Of a DNA stretch of 64,000 nt, positions 44,811-53,482 are shown piece after piece. The position numbers were made by a program, and so were the translations under genes. Positions within the stretch are counted from its first letter, which is position 1. Each line of letters begins with the position of its first letter. The stretch is from contig CAYUNE010000028.1 of NCBI GenBank assembly GCA_964446115.1, positions 1 through 64,000 of the forward strand, given 5' to 3'. The stretch is from CAYUNE01 sp964446115 (GTDB taxonomy: Bacteria; Desulfobacterota; Desulfobulbia; Desulfobulbales; Desulfobulbaceae). The notes under the pieces are model-generated. The model saw only the letters and a list, made by a program, of their open reading frames with translations. It was not told the origin of the DNA and searched no databases.

Positions 44811-45185
44811 CTAGAGCTGGTATTCGAATCCGTCACGGAGCAGTTCGATCACCGGTTTTCCGGGATCGGCAAGAGAGACGGCCACCACATCGAAGCGAAC
44901 ATTGCGCTTCTGCAGCCGGTGCCTTGTGATATAGTCAAGGGCGACCAGGGAAATCTGCCGCTGCTTGGCACGGGTCACCGCCTCCCAGGCGCTGCCGAAA
45001 CGGTTGCTTTTCCTGGTTTTCACCTCGACAAAGACCAACGTGTCCCCCTCTTCGGCAACAATGTCTATCTCACCATAACGTCGCCGGTAATTCCTGGCAA
45101 GAATTCCGTACCCCTGCCGCTGTAAAAAGGCCGCAGCCAGATCTTCGCCCTTCCTGCCAAGCGCTGTTTTGCGTTGTCCTTTCAA
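44811..45185 (-). CDS. YraN family (UPF0102) endonuclease-like protein
   Basis: A 124-residue protein with a PD-(D/E)xK nuclease-type core: RRYGEIDIVAEEGDTLVFVEVKTRKSNRFGSAWEAVT. It overlaps the rnhB stop by 4 bases. The position after rnhB is very widely conserved. Its exact role in DNA processing is unknown. Confidence 0.93.
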   Translation of the reverse strand: MKGQRKTALGRKGEDLAAAFLQRQGYGILARNYRRRYGEIDIVAEEGDTLVFVEVKTRKSNRFGSAWEAVTRAKQRQISLVALDYITRHRLQKRNVRFDVVAVSLADPGKPVIELLRDGFEYQL

Positions 45186-45847
45186 TTACCGACAAATTCC
45201 CGCACACCCTTGAAGGTGCGGCGGTGGATCTCACAGGGACCGTGTTCGGCAATGGCCCGCCGGTGATCGGCGGTGGGATATCCCTGATTTTTGATAAAGT
45301 TATACTGGGGAAACAACCGGTGGTACTCAGCCATGATATTGTCGCGCGTCACCTTGGCGACTATGGAAGCGGCGGCTATGGAAGCGCTGAGCGACTCGCC
45401 CCTGACCATCGTCTGCTGGGGAATATCAATGGGAATGGGAAACTTTCCATCGACAAGGAGGTAATCCGGATGGAAATGGTGAGAATCATGATGGCGGACC
45501 GCCCGTTTCATGGCCAGAAGAGAGGCCTGGAGAATATTGATATTCTCGATTGTCCTTGGAGAGACCATACCGACGCCGATCGGAGCGCCGCACTCCTGGA
45601 GATAGGAAAAAAGCTCCCGCCGCCGTTTGGGCGAGAGCTTTTTGGAATCCTTGAACACCCGGTGATCACAGTGGGACGGAAGAATAACACAGCCGGCCAC
45701 CACCGGACCGGCAAGGGGTCCGCGTCCCGCCTCGTCGACCCCGGCCACCGCCCCATATCCCTGCCGGTGAAGGGCGCGTTCCACGCAAAGGGTATCCCCG
45801 TCCGCTGCCGCCGACGCTTGACTGCCCGAAAGTGAGGCCGGCGCCAT
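45182..45847 (-). CDS. rnhB: Ribonuclease HII
   Basis: A 221-residue enzyme that removes ribonucleotides from DNA. The Asp-Glu-Asp-Asp set is seen in GVDEAGRGPLAGPV, KDSKKLSPKRR and PDYLLVDGKFPI, and the SASIAAASIVAKVTRD segment is present. It starts 9 bases after rplS in the classic ribosomal protein/RNase HII order. Confidence 0.96.
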   Translation of the reverse strand: MAPASLSGSQASAAADGDTLCVERALHRQGYGAVAGVDEAGRGPLAGPVVAGCVILPSHCDHRVFKDSKKLSPKRRRELFSYLQECGAPIGVGMVSPRTIENINILQASLLAMKRAVRHHDSHHFHPDYLLVDGKFPIPIDIPQQTMVRGESLSASIAAASIVAKVTRDNIMAEYHRLFPQYNFIKNQGYPTADHRRAIAEHGPCEIHRRTFKGVREFVGN

Positions 45848-45856
45848 GATCTCCGC

Positions 45857-46213
45857 TTATTTGAAACGATTACGTTCCCTGATTCTGGCGGCCTTGCCCC
45901 GACGGTCACGCAGATAGTAGAGCCGGGACCGCCGCACCCGTCCCAGGGTAACCACTTCGATCTTCTCGATGCGGGGAGAATGCAGGGCAAAGGTCTTTTC
46001 GACTCCGACGCCGTGGGAAATCTTGCGCACGGTGAAAGAGGCATTCATGTTGCCCCTTTTCCGCTTGATGACCACACCTTCGAAAATCTGGATCCTCTCC
46101 TTGTTCCCCTCAATAATCCGGATATGTACCTTGACCTTGTCTCCGGGACGAAATTCCGGATGATCAAAACGCATCTGCTCCCGATCAATTCGTTCTAAAA
46201 TATTCATGCCCAT
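45857..46213 (-). CDS. rplS: Ribosomal protein bL19
   Basis: A 118-residue large-subunit protein: FRPGDKVKVHIRIIEGNKERIQIFEGVVIKRKRG, FTVRKISHGVGVEKTF and RVRRSRLYYLRD. Two in-frame ATGs (46213 and 46207) are possible starts; neither has a clear ribosome site. Confidence 0.97.
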   Translation of the reverse strand: MGMNILERIDREQMRFDHPEFRPGDKVKVHIRIIEGNKERIQIFEGVVIKRKRGNMNASFTVRKISHGVGVEKTFALHSPRIEKIEVVTLGRVRRSRLYYLRDRRGKAARIRERNRFK

Positions 46214-46302
46214 AATTACACGTTTTCGAGGATTTGCCTCAAAGGATGCCTCCGTACCATCCTCCCCATCCGGAGTACTCGGCTCCGTCCGGTTCCTATA
46301 AA

Positions 46303-46902
46303 TTATTTGTTCTCTTCGTTCTCGTCCCGGTCGGCCAGCAGCCGATCAAGGATGATTGACGCCGCCGAACGAACCGAGAGGTGATTATACTCTCCCGGTC
46401 CGTGCAGCGGCGGTAAAAATCCGTCCACCGATACCAGGGCCTCGGGTGCCAGGCCCCAACCGGTGCCGAAGAGCAGCAGCAGCGGCCTGCGGTCGCTGAT
46501 CAATCCCCGCACCCGGCCATAGGGAAAAAGAGCATCCGCGGCCCCGGCGCTGGTTGCCAGCACCAGCGGTTTCTCTCCCCATTTTTCCGTTGTCCTTTCC
46601 AGGAGTTCCTCCAGATCCGCACAGAGCCCGATGCGGGATAACGCCTCGGAGCGGAGGGGATTGTAAAGGGCTCCATGTCCCCGACGCCAGTGATCGAGAA
46701 TTTCCCCGACCATCTGTCGCTGCTCCCTGAAAGGAGTAACCAGCCAGTAGGTGTCGATTCCGTAGGTGCGGGCCGCCCTGGCAATATCATGCAGATCGAG
46801 GTTGGTGACCGCAGCCCCGATGGTCTCGCCCCGCCGGTTGAGCACCGGATAGTGGACCAGAGCGAGGTCCACAGGCAGGCGGCGTGCATCATCCCGCTTC
46901 AT
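46303..46902 (-). CDS. SPOUT-type RNA methyltransferase (PF09936-like)
   Basis: A 199-residue protein with a trefoil-knot methyltransferase signature at the C-terminus: LLLLFGTGWGLAPEAL and YNHLSVRSAASIILDRLL. The N-terminus (LALVHYPVLNRRGETIGAAVTNLDLHDIARAARTYGI) fits the small family found between trmD and rplS in several anaerobes. The target RNA is unknown. It overlaps the trmD stop by 14 bases. Confidence 0.87.
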   Translation of the reverse strand: MKRDDARRLPVDLALVHYPVLNRRGETIGAAVTNLDLHDIARAARTYGIDTYWLVTPFREQRQMVGEILDHWRRGHGALYNPLRSEALSRIGLCADLEELLERTTEKWGEKPLVLATSAGAADALFPYGRVRGLISDRRPLLLLFGTGWGLAPEALVSVDGFLPPLHGPGEYNHLSVRSAASIILDRLLADRDENEENK

Positions 46903-47656
46903 TTCCGCTTCCCGCCCGGCACACCTCCCCGTACAGCCCGCTTTCCCGCAGCAGTTTTTCCTCCGCCGCGGTCCAGGAAACAGCGGTGAGGAGCTCGGGG
47001 CGTCGTTTCAGGGTTTCCCGCACCGAGGCAAGGAAGCGCCACCTGGCAACAGCGGCGTGATCTCCGGAAAGCAACACATCCGGAACCTCCATACCCCGGA
47101 AAACCCGGGGACGGGTGTACTGGGGATGCTTGAGCAGGCCCCGGCTGAAGGTGTCACGCTCCGCCGAATCTCCGCAGCCGAGAACTCCGGGCAACAGCCT
47201 GGTGATGGAATCGATGAGCACCATGGCCGCCGGCTCGCCGCCGCTGAGGATGTAATCGCCGATGGATATCTCTTCATCCACCAGGGAGCGGCTTATCCGT
47301 TCGTCCACCCCCTCGTACCGACCGCAGATGAGCAGAAGCTGGTCATATTCCCGCAGGCGCAGGGCAGTGGCGTGGCCGTAGGTTTTTCCCCGGGGCGACA
47401 GCAAAATCACCCGGGAGCGCCCGTGCCGTCGGCGGGCATTTTCCAGTGCAGCGGCTATGGGTTCCGGCTTCATGACCATGCCCTCGCCGCCGCCGAAAGG
47501 CCGGTCATCGGTGGTCCGGTGTTTATCCCGGGCAAAATCACGGATATTGTGGACATGTACCGCTATCCGACCGCCGGCCAGTGCCCGCCGGAGAATTCCC
47601 TCCTTGAGTGGAGAGTCGAAAAACTCCGGAAAAATGGTGAGAACGTCGAAAATCAC
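46889..47656 (-). CDS. trmD: tRNA (guanine37-N1)-methyltransferase
   Basis: A 255-residue SPOUT enzyme: FDVLTIFPEFF, DDRPFGGGEGMVMKPEP, the knot with LICGRYEGVDERI and ISIGDYILSGGEPAAMVLID, and the C-terminal PQYTRPRVFRGMEVPDVLLSGDH. It makes m1G37 to prevent frameshifting. It overlaps rimM by 4 bases. Confidence 0.97.
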   Translation of the reverse strand: MIFDVLTIFPEFFDSPLKEGILRRALAGGRIAVHVHNIRDFARDKHRTTDDRPFGGGEGMVMKPEPIAAALENARRRHGRSRVILLSPRGKTYGHATALRLREYDQLLLICGRYEGVDERISRSLVDEEISIGDYILSGGEPAAMVLIDSITRLLPGVLGCGDSAERDTFSRGLLKHPQYTRPRVFRGMEVPDVLLSGDHAAVARWRFLASVRETLKRRPELLTAVSWTAAEEKLLRESGLYGEVCRAGSGNEAG

Positions 47657-48168
47657 GCATTCATGTCCAGCAGTCCGGGGGGGAGCCGCATGATCACCTC
47701 GTTCCGGGTGCGCCTGACCACGAAATCGGCATGAAGGGGAACGAGGTATTCCCGCTCATTGCCGCTGACCGTCAGCACGCCGTGGCCGCCGGTCTCCAGA
47801 AATGCGGTCACCTCCCCCAATTCCTCCCCCTCTTCGGTGCTCACCCGCAACCCCATAAAGTCAAGGGGAGACCAGGCGCCGGCGGCACGGGGAGGCAGTT
47901 CCCGACGGCGAACCCAGACAAATTCCCCGGCCAGTGCGGCAGCTGCGCTCCTGTCTTCGATCCCGCGGAGTTTCAGCAGGATGAATTTTCCCTGCCGCCT
48001 CCATTTTTCTATCCGGTAGCGGCGATGGCCGCGCCGATTATCGTCGCCAAGCCAGATTGCGGTTATGCCGTCAAAGGTGTCGCCGCCGCCGGGAAGCGCT
48101 AAAACCTTGACGTCGCCACGTACGCCGTGGGCCCTGGTTATTCTGGCAAGAGGAACAAGATCTCTCAC
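47653..48168 (-). CDS. rimM: Ribosome maturation factor
   Basis: A 171-residue 30S assembly factor: the N-terminal RimM barrel (LARITRAHGVRGDVKVLALPG) and a PRC barrel (LDFMGLRVSTEEGEELGEVTAF, LVPLHADFV). It lies 38 bases after khpA and overlaps trmD. Confidence 0.95.
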   Translation of the reverse strand: MRDLVPLARITRAHGVRGDVKVLALPGGGDTFDGITAIWLGDDNRRGHRRYRIEKWRRQGKFILLKLRGIEDRSAAAALAGEFVWVRRRELPPRAAGAWSPLDFMGLRVSTEEGEELGEVTAFLETGGHGVLTVSGNEREYLVPLHADFVVRRTRNEVIMRLPPGLLDMNA

Positions 48169-48206
48169 AGCCGATCAAGAGCCGGGGGAGCCGGTTACGA
48201 CCCCTG

Positions 48207-48437
48207 CTACTCGATTATTTCCAGCCGCGAGCGCTTGCCCAGTTTCTGGGCCGCCGCCGCCAGAACCGACCGCATGGCCTTGGCGGTACGGCCCTGTTTG
48301 CCGATCACCTTGCCGAGATCATCCTTGGCAACCCGCAGGTCGATGATGATGGTGTCATCCTCTTCTCGCTGCATGGTTTCAACGGCGTCGGGATGATCCA
48401 CCAACCTGCCGGCGATAAAGGCAACCAGCTCTTTCAT
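48207..48437 (-). CDS. khpA: KH-domain RNA-binding protein KhpA
   Basis: A 76-residue protein with a single KH domain containing GKVIGKQGRTAKAMRSVLAAAA. It overlaps rpsP by 4 bases, its standard genomic position. KhpA, with KhpB in many bacteria, binds RNA and affects cell elongation and sRNA function. Confidence 0.95.
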   Translation of the reverse strand: MKELVAFIAGRLVDHPDAVETMQREEDDTIIIDLRVAKDDLGKVIGKQGRTAKAMRSVLAAAAQKLGKRSRLEIIE

Positions 48438-48694
48438 TCAGCTGCGGCGGGCTGGGCCGCCCCATATTTCTTTATGAGATTCCGCACCGTTGAGGTGGGA
48501 AGGGCACCTCTGCCGATCCAGTCGTTGAGTTTGCCGGTATCGAAAGTGATTGCCGCCGGATCCTGCATCGGATCATAGGTCCCGACAATGTCCAGAAATT
48601 TTCCATCCCGGCTCGCTTCGGAATCGGCAACGATAATCCGGTAAAACGGTTTCTTTTTTCGTCCCAGTCGGGCAAGTCGAATCCGTACGCCCAT
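48434..48694 (-). CDS. rpsP: Ribosomal protein bS16
   Basis: An 86-residue small-subunit protein: MGVRIRLARLGRKKKPFYRIIVADS, FLDIVGTYDPMQDP and the WIGRGALPTSTVRNLIKKYG end. It follows ffh after 89 bases that contain a terminator-like stem. Confidence 0.97.
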   Translation of the reverse strand: MGVRIRLARLGRKKKPFYRIIVADSEASRDGKFLDIVGTYDPMQDPAAITFDTGKLNDWIGRGALPTSTVRNLIKKYGAAQPAAAE

Positions 48695-48726
48695 GTAACT
48701 GCTCCTTGTAATGTTATGTATTTGAG

Positions 48727-48746
48727 AAAAGGCCCGCCTGCGGGCT
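48727..48746 (-). terminator. Attenuator-like stem between ffh and rpsP
   Basis: On the minus strand GCCCG-CAGG-CGGGC (48745-48732) is followed by CTTTTCTC. A second imperfect CCGGG/CCCGG hairpin lies just upstream. The stem may partly separate ffh expression from the ribosomal genes. Confidence 0.5.
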
Positions 48747-48783
48747 CAATCCTTTCCGGGTCATCCCGGCGGAAGGACGCTTT

Positions 48784-50130
48784 TCAACGGATAAGGCCCT
48801 TCGGCAGCTTGCGGCGCCTGCCGCGCATGATCGCCTTGCTGCGAAACTTTTTCATCATCTTCAGCATGGTGGTATAGCTTTTGAGAACCCGGTTGACATC
48901 GGTGACCGTGGTTCCCGATCCCCTGGCAATGCGCTTGCGGCGGCCGGCATTGATGATACGGTGATTACGGCGCTCCGCCAGGGTCATGGAGCGGATGATC
49001 GCCTCGGTTTTGATGAGCTCCTTTTCATCCGGCTTGGGAGCGTTTTTCATCTGCTTCAGCTTGCCGATGCCGGGCAGCATGTCCATGATCTGCTCAAGGC
49101 TTCCCATCTTCTTGATCTGCTGTATCTGATCCAGGAAATCCTCCAGGGTAAAGGCGTTCTTCTGGATCTTGCGGGCGACCCGGCGCGCCTTTTTTTCATC
49201 AACAACGGCTTCGGCCTTTTCAATGAGGGTCAGCACATCCCCCATGCCGAGGATCCGCGATGCGGCCCGGTCCGGATGGAATATCTCCAGGGCCTCCATC
49301 CCTTCGCCGACCCCGACAAATTTGATCGGCTTTCCGGTTACCTTCTTGATGGAAAGGGCCGCCCCGCCGCGGGCATCACCTTCCATCTTGGTGAGAACAA
49401 CACCGGTTATTTCCAGATCACTGTTGAACTTGTCGGCAACCGTCACCGCGTCCTGGCCGGTCATGGCATCGGCAACAAAGAGCACCTCGGAAAGGGGCAC
49501 CGTATTACCGATTTCCCTGAGCTCGGTCATCAGCAGTTCATCAACATGCAGGCGGCCGGCGGTGTCGATGATTACCGTGTCCAGCCCGGAACTTTCCGCC
49601 TCGGCCACAGCGCTGCGGCTGATATCCACCGGCTTGTCATCCACGCTGGATGCAAACACCGGCACATCCACCTGCTCTCCCAGGATGCGTAACTGATCGA
49701 TGGCTGCCGGCCGGTACACATCCGCCGGCACCAGCATGGGCTTACGTCCCTTGGCCTTAAGCATGCGTGCCAGCTTGGCCGCGGTGGTCGTCTTTCCCGA
49801 ACCCTGGAGACCGGCCAGCATAATAACGACCGGCTGCCGGCCGTCGAGCCGCAGCGGTTCGGCCGCCCCGCCCAGCAGTTCCACCAGCTCGTCATGGACG
49901 ACTTTGATCACCTGCTGGCCGGGTGAAAGGCTGGAAAGCACCTCCTGTCCGATCGCCTTGCGGGTCACCGCCGCAATGAAATCCTTGACGACCTGAAAGT
50001 TGACATCGGCCTCAAGCAGGGCCATGCGCACCTCTCGCATGGCATCCCTGACGTTGTCCTCGGTCAGTGTACCGTGGCCACGGAGTTTTTTGAAAACCCC
50101 TTCAAGACGATCCGACAGTTTTTCAAACAT
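48784..50130 (-). CDS. ffh: Signal recognition particle GTPase
   Basis: About 448 residues: N domain (MFEKLSDRLEGVFKKLRGHG), G domain with GLQGSGKTTTAAKLARML, DTAGRLHVDELLM and TKMEGDARGG, and a methionine-rich M domain with MTLAERRNHRIINAGRRKRIARGSG. It targets membrane proteins with 4.5S RNA. Start ATG 50130 fits the family; the frame is open 20 codons upstream. It heads the run to the LolB-like gene. Confidence 0.97.
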   Translation of the reverse strand: MFEKLSDRLEGVFKKLRGHGTLTEDNVRDAMREVRMALLEADVNFQVVKDFIAAVTRKAIGQEVLSSLSPGQQVIKVVHDELVELLGGAAEPLRLDGRQPVVIMLAGLQGSGKTTTAAKLARMLKAKGRKPMLVPADVYRPAAIDQLRILGEQVDVPVFASSVDDKPVDISRSAVAEAESSGLDTVIIDTAGRLHVDELLMTELREIGNTVPLSEVLFVADAMTGQDAVTVADKFNSDLEITGVVLTKMEGDARGGAALSIKKVTGKPIKFVGVGEGMEALEIFHPDRAASRILGMGDVLTLIEKAEAVVDEKKARRVARKIQKNAFTLEDFLDQIQQIKKMGSLEQIMDMLPGIGKLKQMKNAPKPDEKELIKTEAIIRSMTLAERRNHRIINAGRRKRIARGSGTTVTDVNRVLKSYTTMLKMMKKFRSKAIMRGRRRKLPKGLIR

Positions 50131-50514
50131 TTCGTTAGGCTCGTAATTTGTACCGATGCCCATCCGGAAAGATCCTTCCCGGCAAGACACCGGATGGCAA
50201 GATCCCGCTCCCCATCAGCCAACGGACATTGACCGGATCTTTCTCCGGCTCTCCATTTTTCCTGTCACGAACAACCGCAGATCCGGCGTCTGCACCCTAA
50301 ACTGCGGCGGGAAGCGGGCGAAAGAGCGACCACTCCCGGCAAAGAGGAAAAAAAGAGCGGGAGTTTGTCCCCTTTTGACGGAAAAACAAAAAATCGCGCC
50401 CGTTCAGAGCGCTACCCTGCAAAAATAAAAAATAGTGAATTATAATCGGAACGGAAGGCTATGTCAAGTTGGAGTACGGAAGATGCGGTACCTGTGGTCA
50501 ATTTCGCCGCGGTC
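50131..50514 (-). promoter_or_regulatory. Long ffh leader with consensus promoter and early terminator-like hairpin
   Basis: On the minus strand TTGACA (50467-50462), a 17-base spacer and TATAAT (50444-50439) form a perfect sigma70 promoter. The predicted transcript begins near 50432 and runs about 300 bases to ffh. Soon after its start, GCGCTC pairs with GGGCGC around TGAAC and is followed by GATTTTTTGTTTTT, a convincing intrinsic terminator shape. No coding frame or known RNA motif, including the 4.5S RNA core, is seen in the leader. Confidence 0.7.
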
Positions 50515-51042
50515 CTACCGGCCTGAGGCCGATAAAACGCGACGGACCGGCAAGGCCCTGGACTCGATGATGGAAGCCGGATGGCCCCAATCCGGGTTGC
50601 CGTAATCAAAGTCGAAACTGGCAACCTTGGCGCCGCTTTTATCCGAAGCCCAGACACAGCAGCCGGTCAGACCGATGCCGCCGGCTATGTAAAATCTGGA
50701 CTTCCTCCCGGCCTCAAGATCAAAGAGGGTGGCAAGTTCCTTCTGGGTCGGCAGACGCCAGTCATGGAAACCACCGCCGGTATATTGGCGGCAATAGTCG
50801 TCGGCCTCCTTCCAGCTGATATCGTCACCGTTGTCATGCAGCGCCCACATCAGACCGGTGGCGGTATCGATTATCGCATCCCCGCTGTCGACAAACCGTT
50901 CTTTCTTCGTATCGGTTACGGTTTCATCGGAGACACTGCCGGCAAAAGCGGGCATCACGACAACAAGGACGAGCAAGACGAGCCACAGGCACGGGCGCGG
51001 TACACCGGAAAACGGTACTCTTGCGGATGGTTTCGTTTTCAT
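50515..51042 (-). CDS. Exported DUF1566 (Lcl_C-like) protein
   Basis: About 175 residues with a signal peptide (hydrophobic core LWLVLLVLVVVMPAFAG) and one DUF1566/Lcl domain: VDSGDAIIDTATGLMWAL, SWKEADDYCRQYTGGGFHDWRLPTQKELATLFD and the closing ALPVRRV. This domain, related to the Legionella collagen-like adhesin tail, is common and repeated in secreted proteins of Desulfobacterota. The role is unknown. The ATG at 51042 has a weak ribosome site. Confidence 0.82.
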   Translation of the reverse strand: MKTKPSARVPFSGVPRPCLWLVLLVLVVVMPAFAGSVSDETVTDTKKERFVDSGDAIIDTATGLMWALHDNGDDISWKEADDYCRQYTGGGFHDWRLPTQKELATLFDLEAGRKSRFYIAGGIGLTGCCVWASDKSGAKVASFDFDYGNPDWGHPASIIESRALPVRRVLSASGR

Positions 51043-51261
51043 TATTTCGGATTTTTCTGCATGGATCTTTCTCAAGAGACTCCATCACCTGCGGAAAACC
51101 GCCGGGTGACAAAAAAACTCACATCTTATATATTCTAGTCGATTTTCAACCATTGATACACCTTTTTTTCCACCAATGGCGTGCCGCAAAACCAAGATAC
51201 TGCCGGAAAAGCCTTATCCCCGGATCATTAAATCCCTCTGCTACCGCAAATCCCTTTAGCG

Positions 51262-51690
51262 ATGATCAGGATCACCCCCTCCATATCCCTTGACGAAGGG
51301 GAGATATCGTGGCGATTCATCCGGGCGTCGGGACCAGGCGGCCAAAAGGTCAACACCTCCTCATCCGCCGTTCAGCTGCGCTTTGATGTCCGCAATTCCC
51401 CTTCTCTTCCCGAAGATGTGCGCTCCCGGCTGATGAAAATGGCTGCCGGGCGTATTTCCTCCCGGGGCATCCTGGTCATTGATGCGCGCACAAGCAGAAA
51501 CCAGCTTCAAAACCGTCGGGAGGCCCTGGAACGGCTGGTAACCCTGATCAGCCGGGCGGCCCGCAAACCCAAAACCCGTAAACAAACCAGGCCCTCCGCC
51601 GCTGCAACCGCCAGACGGCTGGACCGCAAGAGTCGTCACGGCCGACTGAAAAAGCAGCGGGGCCGGATCCGCACCACCGAAGACCACTGA
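51262..51690 (+). CDS. arfB: Alternative ribosome-rescue factor ArfB
   Basis: A 142-residue release-factor-like hydrolase with the catalytic GGQ motif in RASGPGGQKVNTSSSAVQLRFD and a basic C-terminal tail (KTRKQTRPSAAATARRLDRKSRHGRLKKQ) that enters the mRNA channel. It hydrolyses peptidyl-tRNA on stalled ribosomes. It is a stand-alone gene. Confidence 0.95.
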   Translation: MIRITPSISLDEGEISWRFIRASGPGGQKVNTSSSAVQLRFDVRNSPSLPEDVRSRLMKMAAGRISSRGILVIDARTSRNQLQNRREALERLVTLISRAARKPKTRKQTRPSAAATARRLDRKSRHGRLKKQRGRIRTTEDH

Positions 51691-51874
51691 TCATCACCAA
51701 AAAAACAGGGTCGGCACTGTTCCGGCAGGTCTCCATGGGTTTGCCGTGAAAATTGCTTGCGATTTTTCCGGACAACGTGTATTTATATAGGATTGCTTTT
51801 ACGATTTTGTTTGTACCGGAGTATATTTTAGACAACCCATCGGCTCCGCCGTTACCGATAAGGAGAAAAAGATC

Positions 51875-52069
51875 ATGGCCCGTAAATGTGAAATCTGTGG
51901 AAAAGGTCCGGTAACCGGCAACAATGTCAGCCACGCCCACAACAAAACCCGCCGCCGCTGGATGCCCAACATTCAGAAGGTCCGCACCGTTACCGCAAGC
52001 GGCCAGACGGTCAGGGTCACGGCCTGCACGCGCTGTATTCGCTCCGGCGCCATCGTCAAACCCGCCTGA
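51875..52069 (+). CDS. rpmB: Ribosomal protein bL28, zinc-binding form
   Basis: A 64-residue large-subunit protein: MARKCEICGKGPVTGNNVSHAHNKTRRRW. Four cysteines at 5, 8, 51 and 54 make this the C+ (zinc-ribbon) type. AAGGAGAAAAAG precedes the ATG. Confidence 0.97.
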   Translation: MARKCEICGKGPVTGNNVSHAHNKTRRRWMPNIQKVRTVTASGQTVRVTACTRCIRSGAIVKPA

Positions 52070-52231
52070 TTCTCGCGGCGGAGTTGTTTTTTGGTGTCTC
52101 ATCCGGGCCGCGGGAAGCGGGGCTTTCACCCCTGATCCCCGCCGGCCGCCACATTTTGTCTGCCGGGTTTTCATCATCGTCGCCGGCTTTTCTTTGGCCA
52201 CATTACGACATTCCGCAACCAGGATACAGAT

Positions 52232-52489
52232 ATGAGCGAGGAAAAAAAGATCCGTTTTCTGCCCTACGAAGAAGCCGTCAAAATCGTGGCGGCCATCCAG
52301 GAAGAAGAGGATATCGAACAACCCGACCATCGTATTCTCACCGTCTATAACCACGACGACAAGGAGATCTGCTGGTTCGACTTCGACGAAGTCATGCGGG
52401 ATGCAGCTCCAAAAAACAAGCATGAGGCCAAGGATGCGGTGGCGGAATACGTCCTGCGTCACATTCCCGACTGGGCCCTGGATATCTAA
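52232..52489 (+). CDS. Small acidic hypothetical protein
   Basis: An 85-residue soluble acidic protein with no family that I recognise: MSEEKKIRFLPYEEAVKIVA, a central YNHDDKEICWFDFDEVM, and a C-terminal helix ending HIPDWALDI. AGGATACAG precedes the ATG. It lies between rpmB and the mraZ promoter region and has normal codon use. Confidence 0.72.
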   Translation: MSEEKKIRFLPYEEAVKIVAAIQEEEDIEQPDHRILTVYNHDDKEICWFDFDEVMRDAAPKNKHEAKDAVAEYVLRHIPDWALDI

Positions 52490-52620
52490 CCACGCTTTCC
52501 GTCTTTTGTGCGGACACCCACTTCCGGGTACCGCCCCACCTCCCTCCCGACACCCCGGCTCCACCATTCGCCGGGATCAAAGGACTCTTTTCCCCCTTGC
52601 CAACCGCTAGATCATTTCGT

Positions 52621-52651
52621 ACCACTTTTCACCCCAAAAGCTCCCCACTTT
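52621..52651 (-). promoter_or_regulatory. Inverted MraZ-box-like array
   Basis: Read on the minus strand this stretch contains AAAGTGGGG, then TTTTGGGGTG, then AAAAGTGG, with TGG units spaced 11 and 12 bases. It closely resembles, in inverted orientation, the array directly before mraZ (about 20 shared bases). No minus-strand gene lies close, so it may be a second MraZ site. Confidence 0.45.
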
Positions 52652-52864
52652 ACACCCCCGCATTGCCGATTTCCTGGTAAACTTTTTATCTACATGTAAT
52701 CCAAGTAATAAATAGTCAAACTATCCCCTTTTCATGCTCCAGCCGTCATGCAGCTCTGGCCGTGAACCCTGCGCTGTTTCAGCCCCGCATCATGCTGAAC
52801 GGGAACTGCTATTGCAATGAATCATTTTTTTATTTCAATCAATTACAGCTTTACTTCTTTTTCC

Positions 52865-52928
52865 TTGACTCTGTTGCCGCGGTGGTTTAAAAAAGAAGTG
52901 AAGTGGTGAAAAGTGGAGCATTTTGGGG
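52865..52928 (+). promoter_or_regulatory. mraZ promoter and 10-bp-spaced MraZ operator
   Basis: TTGACT (52865-52870), a 17-base spacer and TAAAAA (52888-52893) make a likely promoter. Downstream, TGG units start at 52904, 52914 and 52924, exactly 10 bases apart, in AAGTGG, AAGTGG and TTTTGGGG. This matches the known MraZ operator plan of TGG-type direct repeats with 10-bp period and fits autorepression of the dcw cluster. The rest of 52490-52864 holds only A/T-rich non-coding sequence besides the inverted array. Confidence 0.7.
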
Positions 52929-52958
52929 TAGAGGACAAAACAGGCAAAAGGACAGCGG

Positions 52959-53435
52959 GTGAGCGGCACAAAGAAAAAAACAACGGTTGACCGGTTCCGC
53001 AGCCGTTCGGAACACACCCTTGATGCCAAGGGCAGGCTCAACATACCCAGCCGTTTCCGCGAGGTATTGAAAAACAGATATACCAACGAACTGGTGCTCA
53101 CCAACTGGGACAAAAGCATCCGGGCCTATCCCTTGTCCGTATGGGAAAAAATCGAGGACAAACTGCTGGGGGACGGCAAGAGCCAGCTCGGGATGAGCGG
53201 TTTCATTCGCTACGTCATCTCCGGCGTCACCCAATGCTCCCTCGACCGCCAGGGACGCATTCTCCTGCCCCTGTCGCTGCGGGCGGAATTCGATATCGAA
53301 AAAGAGGTCGTCCTCAACGGCATGCTGGAACACTTCGAAGTCTGGAACAAGACAGCCTGGTTGGCCGAGACACGCAAGACCAGGGAAAACTTCAGAAACT
53401 TTGAACCGGGACTTTCCGCCCTCGGCATTCTGTAA
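52959..53435 (+). CDS. mraZ: Transcriptional regulator MraZ
   Basis: A 158-residue protein with two AbrB-like SpoVT domains: the first with LDAKGRLNIPSRFREVL, the second with CSLDRQGRILLPLSLRAEF. It autoregulates the dcw cluster through TGG repeats. GTG start with AAGGA 6-7 bases upstream. First gene of the cluster. Confidence 0.95.
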   Translation: MSGTKKKTTVDRFRSRSEHTLDAKGRLNIPSRFREVLKNRYTNELVLTNWDKSIRAYPLSVWEKIEDKLLGDGKSQLGMSGFIRYVISGVTQCSLDRQGRILLPLSLRAEFDIEKEVVLNGMLEHFEVWNKTAWLAETRKTRENFRNFEPGLSALGIL

Positions 53436-53482
53436 TCCTGCACCCGGGTAGCCGACCGGCGGGCTCCGGTTTCGGATCAGGG

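Noticed and set aside
50131..50432. 4.5S (SRP) RNA in the ffh leader
   Set aside because: The conserved SRP RNA core (GGAAGG tetraloop region with its paired internal loops) is not found; only a promoter and a terminator-like stem are visible.
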